Source of the DNA: an uncultured Bacteroides sp.
Lineage (GTDB): Bacteria; Bacteroidota; Bacteroidia; Bacteroidales; Bacteroidaceae
Direction of reading: 5' to 3'
Length of the DNA stretch: 34,233 bases
Assembly (NCBI GenBank): GCA_900556625.1
Contig: USPQ01000023.1
Location: 1 to 34,233, forward strand
Position 1 is the first letter of the stretch. Every line of letters starts with the position of its first letter. The position numbers and the translations under genes were made by a program. Shown in pieces: positions 14,257 through 21,809 of the stretch. The notes under the pieces were generated by a model. The model did no database searches. It was not told the DNA's origin and saw only the letters and a program-made list of their open reading frames with translations.

Positions 14257-15048
14257 TTAGGCTACATCGTTAATACTAATTTCTCCTTTCAAAACTCGCT
14301 CTACCTGTCGATCAAGTATCTCTTGAAACTCTATCTGGCAGATAAGAGAACAATCCGGTATAATCTCTTCCACTGGATCACCTCGCCATGTTGGTAGTTC
14401 GTCCAAGAAGATGCGACCGTCTTTATCCTTTAGGCATGTTGCACCTACATCGCGTTCAATCTGCGCTATCTCATTGAATACATCCGGGAAATCCTTCCGT
14501 ATCTTGTTCCAGTATCCCATACCACCTTTCACGCAACCGATGCAGTTGTTGTTATTGTAACCCATCGAATACATTACAGGCTGTTTAATCCCAGCTTTCC
14601 AAAGCATACCCATTGCATCCGGCTTTGTAATCTGCTTTTCAATAAGCGGGAATACTGGCTTTGTGTTCGGGTACTGCTGCTTTAATCGGATAGCCCGGTT
14701 AATCTCTTTTGGATCGTAATCAAATCCCCAAACTTGTCCGTCCCAAGAACCAAGTTCCTTTTCTAACTTATACCGAACTTTCTTTTTCAGTTCGAGAGTG
14801 CAAGCTGCACCATGCGCGCCGTTAATATACCCTTTTCGCAATACATCAGACACGCAGGAGTACTTATCACTCCGGATAATGTGGATAGGTTGATTGTACC
14901 ACTTTTCACAATCTGCAAGAAAGCGAGTATTATCAGGATGACCGGAGCCAGTTTCAATGTAGTAGAGTTGTACATTTTCGTACAGACTCAACGCTATCTT
15001 ACAAGCGACTGCGGATGTTACTCCGCAAGAAAACCATGCAATTATCAT
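14257..15048 (-). CDS. PP-loop sulfurtransferase / PAPS-reductase-like protein
   Basis: A 263-aa protein of the PAPS reductase / DndC-like PP-loop ATPase group. The N-terminal IAWFSCGVTSAVACK (3-17) is the PP-loop form SxGxxS with Cys inserted. YIETGSGHPDN follows, then GAACTLELKKKVR and NNNCIGCVKGGMGYW, whose Cys residues could bind a metal or an Fe-S cluster. The frame opens upstream only with GTG; ATG at 15048 brings the PP-loop to the very N-terminus, as is usual. Many phages carry such proteins without cysteine metabolism; a role in nucleic-acid thio-modification or nucleotide chemistry is possible but unproven. Confidence 0.85.
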   Translation of the reverse strand: MIIAWFSCGVTSAVACKIALSLYENVQLYYIETGSGHPDNTRFLADCEKWYNQPIHIIRSDKYSCVSDVLRKGYINGAHGAACTLELKKKVRYKLEKELGSWDGQVWGFDYDPKEINRAIRLKQQYPNTKPVFPLIEKQITKPDAMGMLWKAGIKQPVMYSMGYNNNNCIGCVKGGMGYWNKIRKDFPDVFNEIAQIERDVGATCLKDKDGRIFLDELPTWRGDPVEEIIPDCSLICQIEFQEILDRQVERVLKGEISINDVA

Positions 15049-15057
15049 AATTATTCG

Positions 15058-15065
15058 TATATTTG
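15058..15065 (+). promoter_or_regulatory. Putative -7 element for the counter-oriented gene
   Basis: TATATTTG matches the Bacteroides -7 consensus TAnnTTTG, 26 nt before the start of the plus-strand gene at 15092. No clear TTTG is seen about 20 nt upstream, so the promoter is only tentative. The gene needs a promoter of its own because all neighbours are read the other way. Confidence 0.45.
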
Positions 15066-15091
15066 CCACTCATCATTAAAAACTTATATTT

Positions 15092-15361
15092 ATGGAATTT
15101 ATAAAAACTTATAAAGTGTTTTTTCTCCTTTTGTCGGTCTCGTTATTAATATCCGTATTAGGTCTGTTTATTAAGTGCGTATATATTACCATTGGGGGCA
15201 TTTTATTTTCTACTGCAATAACTATTTACAGAACATATCAGTCTTATAAAGGCAATAAGGAATTAAAGACTCAAATTTCCAATCTTGAAAAAGCTCTTAA
15301 TATTAAAAAAGATACTAATGGAGAGATTGAATCAATAACAATCGACGGAGGTACATTTTAG
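15092..15361 (+). CDS. Small membrane protein against the operon, possible moron
   Basis: An 89-aa protein with two transmembrane stretches (about 8-28 and 31-48), a basic bend, and a C-terminal coiled coil (KELKTQISNLEKALNIKKD) ending in ITIDGGTF. It is the only gene read rightward inside 19 kb of leftward genes, sits between two complete genes and has a possible promoter. This is the arrangement of a moron: a gene added to a phage and expressed from the prophage. Inner-membrane topology would suit superinfection exclusion. No family recognised; function inferred from context only. Confidence 0.68.
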   Translation: MEFIKTYKVFFLLLSVSLLISVLGLFIKCVYITIGGILFSTAITIYRTYQSYKGNKELKTQISNLEKALNIKKDTNGEIESITIDGGTF

Positions 15362-15378
15362 TTTATATCTACTTTGTT

Positions 15379-16584
15379 TTACTCTAATTGTTCTATTTCT
15401 TCAATCGCTTTGAAAATTTCAAGAATCACCTGCGGAACTATGGCGTTTCCATATCCTTTAATTGATTCCTGTCTCCATTTTGTGAAAGGAATGGTAAGGT
15501 TGTCCACATTAAAGGGAACCCCATCATTTCCTCGACAAACAGGGGATTGAGTTGGGAAGTTCTGCCACCATTCTGTAAGCAATGTTCCCCTAGCATTACT
15601 GGAAGATTGCAGAGGCTGTCCGTTCTCATCTTTCCATCCTTCCGTTTCAGTGTTTGAGGGGAGACGGAGGGTTGATAATCTCGACGTATCGGAGTAGGTA
15701 ACATCCCATTCACTGCCATTGCGGTCAGAGCTGTTCCCATCTGACTGTTTGGATTGTATTTTTTGCTGTATTTGTCCGCTTCCCGAGCATTGGGAGTCGG
15801 AAGCAACTGAACCATTCTTGCAAGTCCTACACTTCCGTTTATCCCGTTTTGATTGATCTTCCTCGGAGTTCCGTTTCCTGTTGTAATAAAATGGTCGTTC
15901 TTTCCAATTATCGCTCCGGTTGTTGCATCGCTTGCCATTGGTGTCGGGAGCAATTCCATCGGATAGAACCTTGTCTTCCCGTTCTCGTCGCACATCTTCA
16001 GTCCTTGAGTCTGCACAGTGGGCAACAAGCCATACCCTGTCTCTTCTGTGGGGCGCTCCGACGGCACAAGCCGGAATAAGCAACGGTTGGACGGAATATC
16101 CTTCTCGCTCAAGGTCTTTACAGATGGTTTCGACAACATACTCTTGTCGTAGCAATATTCTTTTTCGGTTATCTTCTCCGAAAAGAGAGGTTTGGCTTCC
16201 CACTTCAGTCTCCTTGCCGGGCTGAACCATTGTGAGGATTCCAGCAACGTTTTCACCAATAACCCAAGCGGGTCGGATTTCTCGTATAGCACGGAGCATG
16301 TGTGGCCAGAGATAACGGTTATCATCCGCTCCCTTTCTCTGACCTGCGAGGGAGAAAGGCTGGCAAGGAAATCCGCCTGTGAGGACATCGATTCTTCCTT
16401 TCCATTGACTAAAGTCTGTTTTGGTAATATCTTCATAATGTTCAGAATTGGGGAACCAATATTTTAGTATCTCATTGCAAAAAGGGTTTATCTCACAGTG
16501 AAAGGCATTTTTCCAGCCCATCCATGAAGCTGCAACGCTAGGGGCATCAAAGCCGCTGAATAAACTGCCATGAACTAATTTCAT
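15379..16584 (-). CDS. DNA (cytosine-5) methyltransferase
   Basis: A 401-aa enzyme. C5-methyltransferase motifs in order: FSGFD with SAM-binding loop (9-13), catalytic GGFPCQPFS (70-78, Cys74), GENVAGI (110-116), HRRDRVWLVA and, at the C-terminus, motif X (GYGNAIVPQV). Between the last two lies an unusual hydrophilic region of about 160 residues with repeated APDT/ASDS/YSDT units in place of a typical target-recognition domain. A second long frame (15438-16436) overlaps most of the gene. The ATG overlaps the TGA of the upstream replication gene. It is an orphan methylase, likely for protection from host restriction. Confidence 0.92.
   Translation of the reverse strand: MKLVHGSLFSGFDAPSVAASWMGWKNAFHCEINPFCNEILKYWFPNSEHYEDITKTDFSQWKGRIDVLTGGFPCQPFSLAGQRKGADDNRYLWPHMLRAIREIRPAWVIGENVAGILTMVQPGKETEVGSQTSLFGEDNRKRILLRQEYVVETICKDLEREGYSVQPLLIPACAVGAPHRRDRVWLVAHCADSRTEDVRREREDKVLSDGIAPDTNGKRCNNRSDNWKERPFYYNRKRNSEEDQSKRDKRKCRTCKNGSVASDSQCSGSGQIQQKIQSKQSDGNSSDRNGSEWDVTYSDTSRLSTLRLPSNTETEGWKDENGQPLQSSSNARGTLLTEWWQNFPTQSPVCRGNDGVPFNVDNLTIPFTKWRQESIKGYGNAIVPQVILEIFKAIEEIEQLE
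15438..16436 (-). CDS. Overprinted protein inside the cytosine methyltransferase gene
   Basis: A 332-codon open frame lies entirely inside the methyltransferase gene on the same strand, offset by +1. Its product has features of a real protein: a block SDPLGLLVKTLLESSQW, then NRCLFRLVPSERPTEETGYG, four spaced LLPTP-type motifs (LLPTV, LLPTP, LLPTP, MLPTP) and an end LNPLFVEEMMGFPLMWT. I recall phage proteins sharing the pattern PLG…LLESS.W … frL.PS..rT..tG.GL.PTP … LNP..VE..MGFP..WT, usually called hypothetical. ATG at 16436 or 16388 (MSSQADFLASLSP) could start it. Expression and function are unproven; the length of the frame and motif content make chance unlikely. Confidence 0.62.
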   Translation of the reverse strand: MKILPKQTLVNGKEESMSSQADFLASLSPSQVRERERMITVISGHTCSVLYEKSDPLGLLVKTLLESSQWFSPARRLKWEAKPLFSEKITEKEYCYDKSMLSKPSVKTLSEKDIPSNRCLFRLVPSERPTEETGYGLLPTVQTQGLKMCDENGKTRFYPMELLPTPMASDATTGAIIGKNDHFITTGNGTPRKINQNGINGSVGLARMVQLLPTPNAREADKYSKKYNPNSQMGTALTAMAVNGMLPTPIRRDYQPSVSPQTLKRKDGKMRTDSLCNLPVMLGEHCLQNGGRTSQLNPLFVEEMMGFPLMWTTLPFLSQNGDRNQLKDMETP

Positions 16585-17561
16585 TTTAGATTTTGTTTAT
16601 TAATACTCATTTGACATTCTCTCAACTTTTTGAGCAAGAATCTGCCGGGCTGGTTGATGCCGCCTTTTTTAATTTCGGCAATCAGCTTTTTACATTCTTC
16701 GAACAGTGTCGGGTCTTGGATATATAGGCGAACTGAATCAGCATCGGATTTTGTCAGGTTCATTAGCAGAAAAACATACACAAAGTAGTTTTCATGAGAC
16801 ATCACCCTTATTTGTCCTTCACGCTCCATTCTCTGTAGATTTTGGATGATTATATAGAAGTCACACATTGAGGGATTATCTAACCATTGCTTGATGAGTC
16901 CCGTGCCGATAGATGATTCTTTACCGTTTTCGGCAAGGCGCATAGCTTCCCATATGTCATTTTCTGTTATACCCGGTTTACCACGCAATTCTGCCTTAAT
17001 ATCAAAATATTTTTCAGAAGAAGGAGACGAAGTTATTCTTCCTCCTCTGTCCGACGAAACGACCCCGTTAGGGGGAGTTTGAGGAGGTATTTTCTTTTCT
17101 TTTATTTCCTTTTCTTTTATTTGTGTACTTTCTGCGGAGTTTTTGGGCTTTTCTTCGGAAGAAATGCGTTTATCTTCGGAAGAAATAAGATTAAACTCTG
17201 AAAATTCACACTTTCTTCTGCAATCATCACATATTCGTTTATAGCGTTCTTGTATTCCGATTGAAGTGAGAACTTTTTCCTTATCAAAGAGTTCTTTAGA
17301 AAACAACCCTAGTGCCAGGCAACATTTGACGACTTCTTGTATATACGCTTCTTCAAAACCGGTTTGTTCCGATAATATGAAGGGCAACTCTTCGTCCCAC
17401 AACATGTAATACCCATTCTTATAGATAAGACAAAGCAGGAGAGCATATACAGTGACAGCCTTGCCACGCTGATACTTGATCAGTTTCCTTATTTTTATGT
17501 CCTGAAAAAAGTCAACATCAAAAGGAAAATAGTCGAGCCCTTTTTTTACATTTCGTCCCAT
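16581..17561 (-). CDS. DUF4373-type replication protein
   Basis: A 326-aa protein. The N-terminal about 110 residues (KKGLDYFPFDVDFFQDIKIR … GKAVTVYALLLCLIY) match the Lin1244/Lin1753-type N-domain (DUF4373), a winged-helix-like module in phage replication initiators and DnaD-like proteins. A charged, Pro-rich linker (about 125-175) joins a helical C-terminal domain (NDIWEAMRLAENGKESS…). It probably helps load the host or phage helicase at the phage origin. It overlaps the VRR-NUC gene by 16 bp upstream and the methyltransferase by 4 bp downstream. Confidence 0.78.
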   Translation of the reverse strand: MGRNVKKGLDYFPFDVDFFQDIKIRKLIKYQRGKAVTVYALLLCLIYKNGYYMLWDEELPFILSEQTGFEEAYIQEVVKCCLALGLFSKELFDKEKVLTSIGIQERYKRICDDCRRKCEFSEFNLISSEDKRISSEEKPKNSAESTQIKEKEIKEKKIPPQTPPNGVVSSDRGGRITSSPSSEKYFDIKAELRGKPGITENDIWEAMRLAENGKESSIGTGLIKQWLDNPSMCDFYIIIQNLQRMEREGQIRVMSHENYFVYVFLLMNLTKSDADSVRLYIQDPTLFEECKKLIAEIKKGGINQPGRFLLKKLRECQMSINKQNLK

Positions 17562-17986
17562 AATTCTGCATTTTTTAGAAACTCATCCACCTCACGAATG
17601 AAATCATCTAGCGAATGGCATACAACATATTTGTATTCTCTGTTTTCACAGATCATCTTTTGCCATTGTTTTTGCGATGGGGATTGATAGCCACCTTTCT
17701 TTTTCATTTCAATGAGTAGCGCACCGTAATCACGATTGCTTTTCAATAGGATCAGGTCGGATACACCGGCTATTACACCCTCGGCTTTAAGTTTTGATGC
17801 TGTTACAGCATCACGTCTACCACCATTTGGTACGGCGAATAGTCGACCTTTCAACTTCGGATACCTCAAATTGAAGTATTTTACACAAGCGCATTGTATG
17901 CGGTGTTCCTCATCGTTATGTTTTTGCTTCTTTTTTTGTTTTCTTTCCTTTGAGAGCATCTCTTCCAATGTCATGGCTGTTTTCAT
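17546..17986 (-). CDS. VRR-NUC domain nuclease
   Basis: A 146-aa PD-(D/E)XK-type nuclease. VRR-NUC signs are HRIQCACVKYF, AVPNGGRRDA, GVSDLILL (the motif Asp) and LLIEMKKKGG (the Glu-x-Lys) followed by SPSQKQW. Members process branched DNA and are common in phage replication modules. The frame is open to TTG at 18001. ATG at 17986 (70-bp overlap with the upstream gene) or 17974 are better starts. The long overlap is unusual even in this compact operon. Confidence 0.87.
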   Translation of the reverse strand: MKTAMTLEEMLSKERKQKKKQKHNDEEHRIQCACVKYFNLRYPKLKGRLFAVPNGGRRDAVTASKLKAEGVIAGVSDLILLKSNRDYGALLIEMKKKGGYQSPSQKQWQKMICENREYKYVVCHSLDDFIREVDEFLKNAELWDEM

Positions 17987-18581
17987 TTTTAGGTGTAACA
18001 ATGGTGTCCTTTCCTGTTTTGTCGACTACGACTTTCTTTCCTCCAACTGTTATTGTTGTCTTACAACCTTCAGGAAGTGATTGGATGAAATTGCGTACAA
18101 TAGGGGAGTTGGCATTTTCGCTGATGGTATCTGTTATGGATTCTTCGGCAGAATACGGGTAAACATCCATGATAGCGGTTTCAGCAACAGATGCAATTTG
18201 ATAATCTGCCATGGTTCCTTTCATTCCTTCATCCAGCTTTTTCACTGCATCACGCAAGTCGGCAGCTTGTACCAATACTTGAGTGGAAGCCTTTTTTTCC
18301 GCACCGCTTTTATCATCCAGCGTGATGAAAATAAGTTTGCATTTGAACCAGCGGTCGGCACTTTCTTCGTCACTGGGGAAAAGTTCACTATAGTTGGCAC
18401 GTTTAATATCTGATATAGTAAATTCTCCAGAGATAAATGGGGTCATTTCTTCGATGATTCGTGCTTCGGCTTCTGTAAAGCTAAGTGCATCGACAAGATA
18501 AGGTTCTGTAACCTTCTTGTTCATTCCGTTTTCCATTACCTTTTCGTAACGGATTTTACATTCAAACCATGTGTGCATCAT
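17916..18581 (-). CDS. DUF4494 phage protein
   Basis: A 221-aa protein beginning MMHTWFECKIRYEKVMENGM and containing VTEPYLVDALSFTEAEARI, the recognisable core of DUF4494 found in Bacteroidetes phages and mobile elements. The first about 160 residues are the domain; the C-terminus is Lys-rich and disordered (GKKTKKEAKT). Function not established. ATG overlaps the TGA of the HU gene (ATGA). Confidence 0.8.
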   Translation of the reverse strand: MMHTWFECKIRYEKVMENGMNKKVTEPYLVDALSFTEAEARIIEEMTPFISGEFTISDIKRANYSELFPSDEESADRWFKCKLIFITLDDKSGAEKKASTQVLVQAADLRDAVKKLDEGMKGTMADYQIASVAETAIMDVYPYSAEESITDTISENANSPIVRNFIQSLPEGCKTTITVGGKKVVVDKTGKDTIVTPKNENSHDIGRDALKGKKTKKEAKT

Positions 18582-18853
18582 CTGTTCATTTGAGCTTTAA
18601 GTTGTTTACTAATGATGAGCTTAGCAGAGCGTTGAGATGGAATAACAACTGTTGTTCCCTTGCTAATATTCCGTGCTTTCTTTCTTTTGGAGGTGTATGC
18701 CTTAATTGTGGCAAAACCACGGATATAAACACTTTCACCTCTACAAAGAGAATTTTCAATAGCATCAAAAACACAATCTACGGCTTGAATAGCTTGTGAA
18801 CGACTAATAGTCGTATTGTTGATGACGTGTTCAACGATTTCATTTTTTTTCAT
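18578..18853 (-). CDS. HU/IHF-family DNA-bending protein
   Basis: A 91-aa protein with the HU fold: helical dimerisation part (KKNEIVEHVINNTTISRSQA … AIENSL), strand ESVYIRGFATIKAY (the HU G-F-G-x-F region modified to RGFATI), a basic arm KRKKARNISKGTTVVIP with the Pro that intercalates DNA, and a C-terminal helix SAKLIISKQLK. ATG at 18853 fits the family start; the frame continues a little upstream. It may organise phage DNA or assist recombination or replication. Confidence 0.9.
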   Translation of the reverse strand: MKKNEIVEHVINNTTISRSQAIQAVDCVFDAIENSLCRGESVYIRGFATIKAYTSKRKKARNISKGTTVVIPSQRSAKLIISKQLKAQMNR

Positions 18854-18866
18854 TGCTGTATTTTTA

Positions 18867-19073
18867 TTAAAATGGTAAATCACTTCCGTTAGGTCTACAA
18901 TCCTCTATTTTGTACTGAGTATCTTCAACTGATTTTATTGTACATAAAACGTATGCTTTCTTCTTAAGAAGAGTGGCAAGTCTTTTCGCTTCATTTTCGG
19001 CGCTTTCCAAATTCTCATGTTTGTAGGTAGGCGTGGCGCATCCTTCTACAAATACCATATAAAATTTATCCAT
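18867..19073 (-). CDS. Small hypothetical protein
   Basis: A 68-aa protein (MDKFYMVFVEGCATPTYKHE) with a beta-alpha-beta pattern: strand, helix ESAENEAKRLATLLKK, strand AYVLCTIKSVE. This resembles short phage proteins often annotated only as hypothetical. It ends 13 nt before the HU start. Confidence 0.6.
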   Translation of the reverse strand: MDKFYMVFVEGCATPTYKHENLESAENEAKRLATLLKKKAYVLCTIKSVEDTQYKIEDCRPNGSDLPF

Positions 19074-19094
19074 AGCATTTATTTATTCTGTGGG

Positions 19095-19658
19095 TTAGTA
19101 CTTCTTCCCGTACATATCTTCACGGAGTTCGTTATACTTCATTTTGTGTTCTATGTGCCAGAGCAAATCAATATCAAGTATATCCGACAATACGAATACT
19201 TGTGTAATCGCATAATTAACCAGCTCTTCCAATGTGTATTTATAATTTGTAATATCTTTTACAATGGAATGAATATTCTCCGTAAAGGTTTTCTTCTTGG
19301 ATACCACATTGACAAGTGCAAACCTGTTAAGATTCAGATTTCGCAATCCAGCCAAATCCAGTAAGCGGATTACAGTATCAGCTAACTTATCTCCTACTGT
19401 ATCTTTGATATGTTTTTCAAAGGCATTTCTATAACGTACGTTCTCTTCTACTAATGCAGAGTAAAGATTAAAATCACGTTCAAACATTATTTTTCCTTTG
19501 AAGTATTTTCTTTTTCTATCGGCTTCCACAGCTTTCATGAGTTCGGATATTACAAGGCAAAGACAGTGCTCGTTACTCAATTCTTGATCGTGGAGGCCAT
19601 GTTCACAAGCGGTTTTATATGCTTTGTCTCTTAACTTGTTTAAATCTATTTTCTTCAT
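19095..19658 (-). CDS. MazG-like all-alpha NTP pyrophosphatase
   Basis: A 187-aa helical protein. CLVISELMKAVEADRKRKY matches the first MazG metal-site helix (ExxEA type), and DKLADTVIRLLDLAGL matches the second (E/DxxD), followed by a last helix HIEHKMKYNELRE. Such enzymes hydrolyse NTPs or dNTPs to monophosphates; phages use them to steer nucleotide pools or the stringent response. The long middle segment is larger than in minimal MazG. Substrate unknown. Confidence 0.7.
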   Translation of the reverse strand: MKKIDLNKLRDKAYKTACEHGLHDQELSNEHCLCLVISELMKAVEADRKRKYFKGKIMFERDFNLYSALVEENVRYRNAFEKHIKDTVGDKLADTVIRLLDLAGLRNLNLNRFALVNVVSKKKTFTENIHSIVKDITNYKYTLEELVNYAITQVFVLSDILDIDLLWHIEHKMKYNELREDMYGKKY

Positions 19659-19669
19659 ATTCTATTCAA

Positions 19670-19852
19670 CTATGAACATTGTAAATAAATTGTAGTTCCA
19701 TCAGTACTGATGCAGTTTACTTCAAATTGAGTCCAAGAGTTTTCCCAACATTTTGTTCCAGGTGGAACTTGTATAGTGACATTGACGTCTTCATCTCTGT
19801 CGCATTGGTCTAATGCTTCTTCAAACTTTTCTAAAAAATCATCTAAGCTCAT
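19670..19852 (-). CDS. Small acidic hypothetical protein
   Basis: A 60-aa acidic protein (MSLDDFLEKFEEALDQCDRD) followed by beta strands (VNVTIQVPPG … FEVNCISTDGTTIYL). It lies tightly between neighbours (7 and 11 nt). Function unknown. Confidence 0.55.
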   Translation of the reverse strand: MSLDDFLEKFEEALDQCDRDEDVNVTIQVPPGTKCWENSWTQFEVNCISTDGTTIYLQCS

Positions 19853-19859
19853 TTCAGTG

Positions 19860-20024
19860 TTATTTATTTGTTACGATTAGAATTATAGCTGCAATGGCAA
19901 AAGTCATTCCTAAGATGGCATAGGTACATGACTTAAATGAATTGGATTCTAAGGTACAATGAAAGTTAATAGCAAAGAGGATGACATTTAAAATCACAAA
20001 TATTACATCGAAGCAGGTTTTCAT
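19860..20024 (-). CDS. Small two-span membrane protein
   Basis: A 54-aa protein with two hydrophobic helices (about 5-22 and 35-51: AILGMTFAIAAIILIV) and a short polar loop containing Cys. It is spaced 6 nt after the upstream gene and 7 nt before the next, so it fits the operon. Function unknown. Confidence 0.55.
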   Translation of the reverse strand: MKTCFDVIFVILNVILFAINFHCTLESNSFKSCTYAILGMTFAIAAIILIVTNK

Positions 20025-20030
20025 ATTACT

Positions 20031-20192
20031 TTATTTATTGGTTACTACTAATTTTTTATTCAGTTTTTTTATTAGTTGTCTTATTACCCATGCGCGACAT
20101 ACATTACGTTGTCCGGGATGATTGTCATACATTATTGCAGCATCATCAAGATATTTGATAATTTTCTGCATATCTGTTTTGCATACTTCCAT
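20031..20192 (-). CDS. Small hypothetical phage protein
   Basis: A 53-aa basic helical protein: MEVCKTDMQKIIKYLDDAAI, then YDNHPGQRNVCRAWVIRQLI and a Lys-rich end. Its ATG overlaps the stop of the helicase gene (TAATG), supporting coupling. I recall similar short proteins in Bacteroides prophages, without known function. Confidence 0.65.
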   Translation of the reverse strand: MEVCKTDMQKIIKYLDDAAIMYDNHPGQRNVCRAWVIRQLIKKLNKKLVVTNK

Positions 20193-21628
20193 TATCCCGA
20201 TGCTGTTAAGAATGATTTGACCAATTCATTGAAATACATTTCATCGGTCGGAATATCATCGTCAGAGTTCATAATCTCGGATGCGATGGATTTCTTACGG
20301 TGAATAAGAGAGTATATCGTATGGTCGATTGTACCACGACCAAGCAGATAATAACAGGTTACATTGTCCTTTTGCCCTATACGGTGTGCACGGTCTTCAC
20401 ATTGACAGCAATCTGCATATGTCCATGCAAGTTCAATGAAGGCTACATTTGAGGAAGCTGTGAGTGTGAGACCAACGCCGGCTGCTTTAATGGAACAGAT
20501 GATGAGCTGCACATTTGGGTTGTTTTGGAAAGCATCCACAGAAGCCTGTTTGTTTATTGCGCTATCGCGCCCTGTAACCGTGACGGCTTTCGGAAATACC
20601 CTTTGTAGTTCATCCACAATCTCATGAAGCGAGCAGAACACAATCAGTTTTTTGCCACTGTCAAGGAATGTCTTGATAAAGTCAACAGCTTGTGCTATTT
20701 TCCCTTTGGTGGCTAAGGAACGAAGTGTCATGAACTTCACAAGTGCTTCCATACGCATCTTGCGGCGTATTTCCCAATCTGTACATTCTGTATATTCTTG
20801 TAGGTATGTAGCGAGATCGGAAGCTGCAAGATTGTATTCGGCACTGTTGGATATATCGACATACAGGTCTACTCGTGTTTTGTCAGGTAGCTGGGGAAGT
20901 ACCTTTGCTTTTTCACGGCGTATCATGCAAGTATCATAGAGTTGCCGAGATAGTTCGGAAAGTGGTACAGCCGGTTCCGCATCCTTGTCTTTCAGGTCAG
21001 TGCAATAGTCAGCTATGAATTTTCCGCGACCGCCAAAGTCGTTTAATCTGTTCATGATAGAAAGTTGCGCTATCAAATCCTCCGGACGGTTGACAACGGG
21101 GGTACCTGACAGGAGTATTATCCATTCCTTGCCAACAGACAAACCTTTGGTAAAGATTGTTTGCTGTGCAGACGGGTCTTTCACACGATGGCTTTCGTCG
21201 ATGATGATTGATTTGAACATCTGTATTTGAGGACAGAATACAACATCTTTGAGACGGAACTGCTTACTTTCCGCTTTGATGTCCCAAACAAAATATTTGC
21301 GCAAACTTTCGTAATTTACTACTGCTACCTGATGCACTCCCATAGATAACAAGTAATTCCATGTCGTACGTACAGCATTGTCAAGAACGACTGCAGATTT
21401 ATCTGTGAATTTCTCGAATTCGCGTTGCCAGTTAATTTTGAGCGAGGACGGGCAGATAACAAGACAAGGATATGCATTGGCTGTATCAACAATGCCGATA
21501 CTTTGCAATGTCTTTCCTAATCCCGGTTCGTCACCGATAATAAGACGGCGGTGTTTCAGTCCATAAACTATACCTTCACGTTGGTAGTCGTATGGTTCAA
21601 CGCGCAGATGATGTTTGAGTCCGTTCAT
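20192..21628 (-). CDS. SNF2-type superfamily 2 helicase
   Basis: A 478-aa ATP-driven DNA translocase or helicase. Motif I GDEPGLGKT (32-40), Q/Ia region PYDYQREG just before it, motif II DESH (144-147), motif III SGTP, and C-terminal motif VI in QCEDRAHRIGQ, typical of SNF2/SMARCAL-like proteins. It is shorter than chromatin remodellers and normal for phage forms near RecT/RecE genes. ATG at 21628 overlaps the upstream gene by 32 bp; ATG at 21646 is an alternative. It likely acts in replication fork restart or recombination. Confidence 0.9.
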   Translation of the reverse strand: MNGLKHHLRVEPYDYQREGIVYGLKHRRLIIGDEPGLGKTLQSIGIVDTANAYPCLVICPSSLKINWQREFEKFTDKSAVVLDNAVRTTWNYLLSMGVHQVAVVNYESLRKYFVWDIKAESKQFRLKDVVFCPQIQMFKSIIIDESHRVKDPSAQQTIFTKGLSVGKEWIILLSGTPVVNRPEDLIAQLSIMNRLNDFGGRGKFIADYCTDLKDKDAEPAVPLSELSRQLYDTCMIRREKAKVLPQLPDKTRVDLYVDISNSAEYNLAASDLATYLQEYTECTDWEIRRKMRMEALVKFMTLRSLATKGKIAQAVDFIKTFLDSGKKLIVFCSLHEIVDELQRVFPKAVTVTGRDSAINKQASVDAFQNNPNVQLIICSIKAAGVGLTLTASSNVAFIELAWTYADCCQCEDRAHRIGQKDNVTCYYLLGRGTIDHTIYSLIHRKKSIASEIMNSDDDIPTDEMYFNELVKSFLTASG

Positions 21629-21809
21629 TGTTGTATTTCCATCCATTAAGTTCGTAAACACGTTTCTTTGCTTTTTCACGGTCGTAGAAGATTGGCTCGC
21701 TAAGTACCGGAGATGATGACTGAAAACTATCTGTCACCTCTGTATAGCGGTATATACGGAATCCTCGTCCGTGTAGAATGTAATGATATTGTCCTACTTG
21801 CGATTTCAT
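21597..21809 (-). CDS. Small hypothetical protein
   Basis: A 70-aa basic protein: strands GQYHYILHGRGFRIYRYTE, then FYDREKAKKRVYELNGW. The YDREKAKKRVYELNGW part resembles a short motif in phage proteins of unknown role. Its start overlaps the upstream stop by 4 nt and its end overlaps the helicase start. Confidence 0.58.
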   Translation of the reverse strand: MKSQVGQYHYILHGRGFRIYRYTEVTDSFQSSSPVLSEPIFYDREKAKKRVYELNGWKYNNERTQTSSAR

